From the NCBI RefSeq assembly GCF_033115175.1, contig NC_084833.1, positions 56,382,716 through 56,446,715 of the forward strand: a stretch of DNA of 64,000 nucleotides. The letters are read 5' to 3'. The notes under the pieces are model-generated. The model saw nothing but the letters and a program-made list of their open reading frames with translations, was not told the origin of the DNA and made no database searches. The stretch comes from Lepus europaeus (lineage: Eukaryota > Chordata > Mammalia > Lagomorpha > Leporidae). The position numbers and the translations under genes are program-made. Below are positions 60,344 to 64,000 of the stretch, one piece after another (the first letter of the stretch is position 1; every line of letters starts with the position of its first letter).

Positions 60344-60523
60344 CTGAACTTATTTCTAAACTTTGTTGATATTTACCTTTATGTTAATCTTTATACATGA
60401 AATATTTTCTTTTTAAATACTTCAGTACTTCAAACAGGCATTCCTAGTTACTTAAAGAATGCTTGGAAATCCAGGAATCTAAATTTTATAAATAAGATGA
60501 ATCATATATGTGTCTTTTTTTAT

Positions 60524-60842
60524 AAAAGATTTATTTATTATATGAAAGGCAGAGTTACAGAGAGGCAGAGGCAGAGAGAGAGGTCTTCCATCTGCTGGTT
60601 GACTCTCCAATTGGCTGCAACAGCCTGAGCTGCACCGATCTGAAGCCAGGGGCCAGGAGCTTCTTCCGGGTCTCCCATGTGGGTGCAGGGGCCCAAGGAC
60701 TTGGGCCATCCTCCACTGCTATCCCAGGCCATAGCAGGGAGTTGGATTGGAAGTGGAGCAGCCTGATCTTGAAGCGGTGCCCATATGGGATGCTGGCACT
60801 GCAGTCAGTGGCTTTACCCACTACGCCACAGCGCTGGCCCCT
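60524..60842 (-). mobile_element. CSINE (old type)
   Basis: AAAAGATTTATTTATTATAT to GCCACAGCGCTGGCCCC. Confidence 0.83.
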
Positions 60843-60859
60843 GTATATATGTCTTTAAA

Positions 60860-61442
60860 GTTCTATCATTGTTGAATATAATCCACTAGGAAGATAATCA
60901 AAGAAACAAAAAGTGACAGAAAGTAACAAATGTTGGCAAGGATGTTAAAACATAAAACTGTTGGAGGGAATGTATAGTAATATTGCCTCTACAGAAAGCA
61001 ATATGGTGGTTCCTCAAAAGATTAAAAACAAAATTACTCTATGATCCAGTTGGTCCATTTCTGGATATACTGATGAACCTGAAAGAATTTAGAGCCGAGA
61101 GAGAGATATCTATGCCTGTGTTCATAGCAGCTTTATTCACAAGAGCCCAAAGGTGGAAGAAACCCAACTGTTCATAGACAGATGAATGGATAAATAAAAT
61201 GTGTTTTATACCTACAATAGGATATTTAACTTTAGTAAGGAAGGAAATTCTGACATATTACAATATTGAGGGCATTATGCTGAATGAAGTTAGCCAGTCA
61301 CAAAAGGCCAAAGACTATATGATTCTGATTACATAAAGTATCTAGAGTAGCCAGATGTATAGCCAGGGGCAAGGAGAGTATGAGGAGTTGTTGTTTAATG
61401 GGCATAGAATTTCGGTTTTGCCTATAAGTATTTTCAAAATTA
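60860..61442 (+). mobile_element. LINE-1 fragment: end of ORF2
   Basis: A frame at 60983-61177 reads YDPVGPFL and, downstream, FIAALFTRAQRWKKPNCS, matching the L1 ORF2 C-terminus. DNA such as ACAGATGAATGGATAAATAA is typical. Decayed. Confidence 0.8.
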
Positions 61443-61738
61443 TTTTTAAAAAATATTTATTTTATTTATTTGAAAGAGTTGGAGGGGGGGGGGTGTCTTC
61501 CATCTGCTAGTTCACTCCCCAAATGAGCTGAGCCGATCCAAAGCCAGGAGCCAGGAACTTCTGGGTCTCCCACATGGTTGCAGGGGGCTAAGGACTTGGG
61601 CCGTGCTCTATTGCTTTCCCAGGCATATTAGCAGGGAGCTGGATCGGAAGTGGAGATGCCAGGACTTGAACTGGCACCCATATGGGATGCCAGCACTGCA
61701 GGCTGGGGCTTTAACCTGATGCACCACAGTGCCAGTCC
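61443..61738 (-). mobile_element. CSINE (old type)
   Basis: AATATTTATTTTATTTATTT with a G9 run, to CACCACAGTGCCAGTCCC. Confidence 0.78.
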
Positions 61739-61740
61739 CT

Positions 61741-62112
61741 TTCTTAAGTTTTATTTCTTTGAAAGGCAGAGTGACAGATGGGAACATAGAGGAAAAAGTG
61801 AGAGAGAGAGAGACAGAGAGAGAGAGAGACGGAGAGAGAGAGAGAGAGAGTGTTTCCATTTGCTCATTTATTCCACGAATACCTGCAACAGCCAGGGCTG
61901 GGCCAGGCTGAGGTCAGGAGCCAGAAACTCCATTTAGGTCTGGTAAATGGGTGGCAGCAACCCAAGTACCTGATCATCATCTTCTCCTTCTCAAACACAT
62001 TAGCAGGAAGCTGGATCAGAAGTGGCAGTGGGACATGATCCCAGGAACTCCAATATGGAATGCAGGCATCCCAGAGGGGGATTGAATTTTTGGTACTACA
62101 ATGCCGACATCA
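61741..62112 (-). mobile_element. CSINE (old, diverged) with long (GA)n
   Basis: TTTATTTCTTTGAAAGGCAG, GA-rich 61799-61850, to ACTACAATGCCGACATC. Confidence 0.7.
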
Positions 62113-62114
62113 TT

Positions 62115-62480
62115 ACCTATTTTTTAATGATTTTTGTTGTTGTTGAATTGTGAGTTCTTTATATATTCTAGATATCAATCCCTTATTTGATACATGATTT
62201 GGAAATATTTTCTCCCATGCTCTAGGTTGCTTTTCCATTCTGCTGTTTCCTTTGATGTAAAAACGTTTTTAATTTTGATGATATATATCACCTAATTTTT
62301 CTTTTCTTGCCTGTGCTTTTAGTGTCATATCCAAGAAACCAGTGCCCAATCCATTGTCATGAAGCTTTCCCCTTATGTTTTCTTCAAAGGATTTTAGAAA
62401 AACCCTTAGAAGAGTTTTAGCTCTTATCTTTAGATCTTTGATCTCAGGATTTTTAATGTGAACAATGATGTACATCTCAA
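62115..62480 (-). mobile_element. LINE-1 fragment: ORF2, opposite orientation
   Basis: The minus strand reads GTGFLDMTLKAQARKEK, the L1 ORF2 GTGFLDMTPKAQA motif, and the AT-rich remainder aligns upstream of the C-terminal part found in the neighbouring plus-strand fragment. Stops interrupt it. Confidence 0.75.
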
Positions 62481-62684
62481 GGCTTTTTTTGACTCTAAAA
62501 CCAGAACATTAAATTCTTATTAATGACAGTTATTAGAATCATAGTGTTTGTTATTTTAAGTATGATAGAGAATAAAAACATAAACTTTGGTGTGTATATC
62601 TCTGAGCATCTGAACAGTCTGCTCTGATCTGTTGCCACGTGCTCACTTACTTCATTTATTTGTACCTGAGGTTTTTTTGCCTCT

Positions 62685-62800
62685 AGATGGGGAGGATAAA
62701 GTAGTAATTCATAGGATTGTTGTAAAGATTAAACAAGAGCACGTACATAAAGCATTTTATACTGTGCCTAGTGTACAGTAAGAAACTAAGAGATGTATAA
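62685..62800 (+). mobile_element. MIR remnant
   Basis: AGATGGGGAGGATAAAGTAG, GGATTGTTGTAAAGATTAAA and ACTGTGCCTAGTGTACAGTA. Confidence 0.5.
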
Positions 62801-63064
62801 CGGTGCTGTTATTTAGAACCTGTGAAATTGAAATGGAGTGTATGTGTCGGGGAGCCTGTTAGATATAAATGTGCTTGATTTAGAGCCAGATAGGCAATTT
62901 CTTAAAAAGTTGCATTTTTTTAATATGTCCTGTAGTATGGCTAAGCCATTGTTACCTTCCATGTGTGTGTTTATGGGTGAAGAGTAGAGTAAGCTCCCCC
63001 TTTATTACTTGCGGTTATTAGGACTCTTTGCACTGTAGTCTTCATTGGCTTGTGTATCTAGTCT

Positions 63065-63210
63065 CCTCCACAGGTATAAATTGTCTACTCTGTGCCAGGT
63101 CCTGTGCCATTTAGGGTCCAGAGAAGAAAACACAGGGTCCTTGACTTCAAGGAGCCCCTCTTCTAAGGACAGTTAACAGTTAAGTAAACAGATTATAATA
63201 ATGGAGCAAG
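63065..63210 (-). mobile_element. LINE-2 remnant
   Basis: TCTACTCTGTGCCAGGTCCT ... CTTGACTTCAAGGAGCCCCT, reverse L2 end. Confidence 0.5.
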
Positions 63211-63840
63211 AGAAAATTTTTAAAATTTCAAGCAAAGGAACAATTCCGGGAGGGTCTCCATGTGTTAGGACTGCTGGCTATCAGTTGCTCACTGAATATT
63301 TTCTGAAGAACTAAAAGAAAGGCCCCTGAATGAGCTATCTGATAAAAGGCAGAGCTGTCACCCATCTCTGGCAATTCGATACCTGAATGTAGACTTCCCT
63401 GGTCTGTAGTTTGAGAAGACATGTTTGGGATTCTGGTTCAGTGGAAAGAGCTTTTTAATGCTGCCACTTTATATAGCAGAATAGGAGCACAGACTTTCTA
63501 GAAGATTTATCCTTTCTGCCAATCTGTGGTTCTTGAAAGTAAAATGTGGTAGCAGGTAGAGGGATAGCAGGGGAGATGGATTGAGACTGAGGAATAAATA
63601 GGCTCCTAGCAGCAATGTCTCCAGCTAGATGGTACCACATTGATCACATGGGGTTCAATCCATTTCTATGAATTTATTTCTCCTGGTTGCTGGGCGGGGA
63701 TGAGAAGTTATTGTGTTGAATGGAAAAGGGCCTTTGTCTGGGCTCAGGATTTTTTTTAGATGCTTTTCTACTCTAATCTCTTACTGGAACTCCTGCAAGT
63801 TTGTACTCCAGTGCCAGGGCTTGAAACCTAGAGGATGGCA

Positions 63841-63928
63841 GGGAGTGGGCATCTCATTAGGTGGGAGTGGGCATCTCATTAGGCGGGAGTGGGCATCTCA
63901 TTAGGCAGGAGTGGGCATCTCATTAGGT
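63841..63928 (+). repeat. Minisatellite, 22-nt unit x 4
   Basis: Four tandem copies of a 22-nt unit starting GGGAGTGGGCATCTCATT; copies differ at the first base or the last base only. A half-copy (GGGACTG) follows. Confidence 0.95.
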
Positions 63929-64000
63929 GGGACTGTGCCTTCCATTTCTACAACCCCATAGCCCAACACAGAACATGATTTGTGACGGGGCACAAGTGAA

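Larger units (their letters stand above)
58690..64000 (+). other. TRIM66: Presumed TRIM66 intron
   Basis: After the RING exon donor there are CSINEs (59.4, 60.0, 60.5, 61.4, 61.7 kb), two L1 fragments, MIR and L2 remnants and a minisatellite. I found no acceptor followed by the missing RING ligands, so the next exon is probably beyond the window. Confidence 0.55.

Overview
This is mammalian nuclear DNA, almost certainly lagomorph and most likely rabbit (Oryctolagus). Dozens of copies of the lagomorph-specific tRNA-derived CSINE repeat are present, in a young form (A-tail after a 'CTGCCTGTC' end) and an older form (3' end 'CTTTCAAATAAATAAA'). Older mammalian L2, MIR, L1 and hAT remnants lie among them. 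Gene content and order match the human 11p15.4 block DENND2B (ST5) - RPL27A - TRIM66, with DENND2B and TRIM66 on one strand and RPL27A on the other.

Layout. (1) 1-36.15 kb, + strand: DENND2B from its large proline/serine-rich exon (776-2017) to the stop codon (35416-35418), 3'UTR and AATAAA (36130-36135). Eighteen coding exons were placed; every intron is GT-AG and every codon phase joins. They give 1102 residues; only the first ~27 codons and the 5'UTR lie upstream of the window. (2) 36.2-43.5 kb: intergenic, CSINE-rich, with an unassigned CpG-rich block carrying three ETS-type motifs (about 39.54-40.03 kb). (3) 43.5-45.96 kb, - strand: RPL27A, five exons encoding the full 148-residue ribosomal protein, with two related H/ACA snoRNAs (SNORA3 family) in introns 3 and 4, a TOP-type start and a CpG-island promoter (about 45.4-46.4 kb). 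(4) 46.4-58.4 kb: repeat-rich DNA. It includes a fossil hAT transposon (52.70-55.82 kb) that holds an RPL31 retropseudogene and four CSINEs. (5) 58410-58689, + strand: one exon with the first half of a RING finger, assigned to the 5' part of TRIM66. The rest of TRIM66 is presumably beyond 64 kb. (6) 58.7-64 kb: presumed TRIM66 intron with CSINEs, two oppositely oriented L1 ORF2 fragments, and a 22-nt x 4 tandem repeat.

Functionally the three genes are unrelated neighbours: a Rab GEF (DENND2B), a large-subunit ribosomal protein that also hosts pseudouridylation guide RNAs (RPL27A), and a TIF1-type chromatin reader (TRIM66). No dramatic new system is visible. The items most worth checking are the orphan CpG/ETS block at 39.5-40.0 kb, an imperfect inverted repeat in DENND2B intron (7.40-7.58 / 7.98-8.16 kb), the stacked transposon insertions, and a hydrophobic short ORF in the RPL27A divergent promoter.
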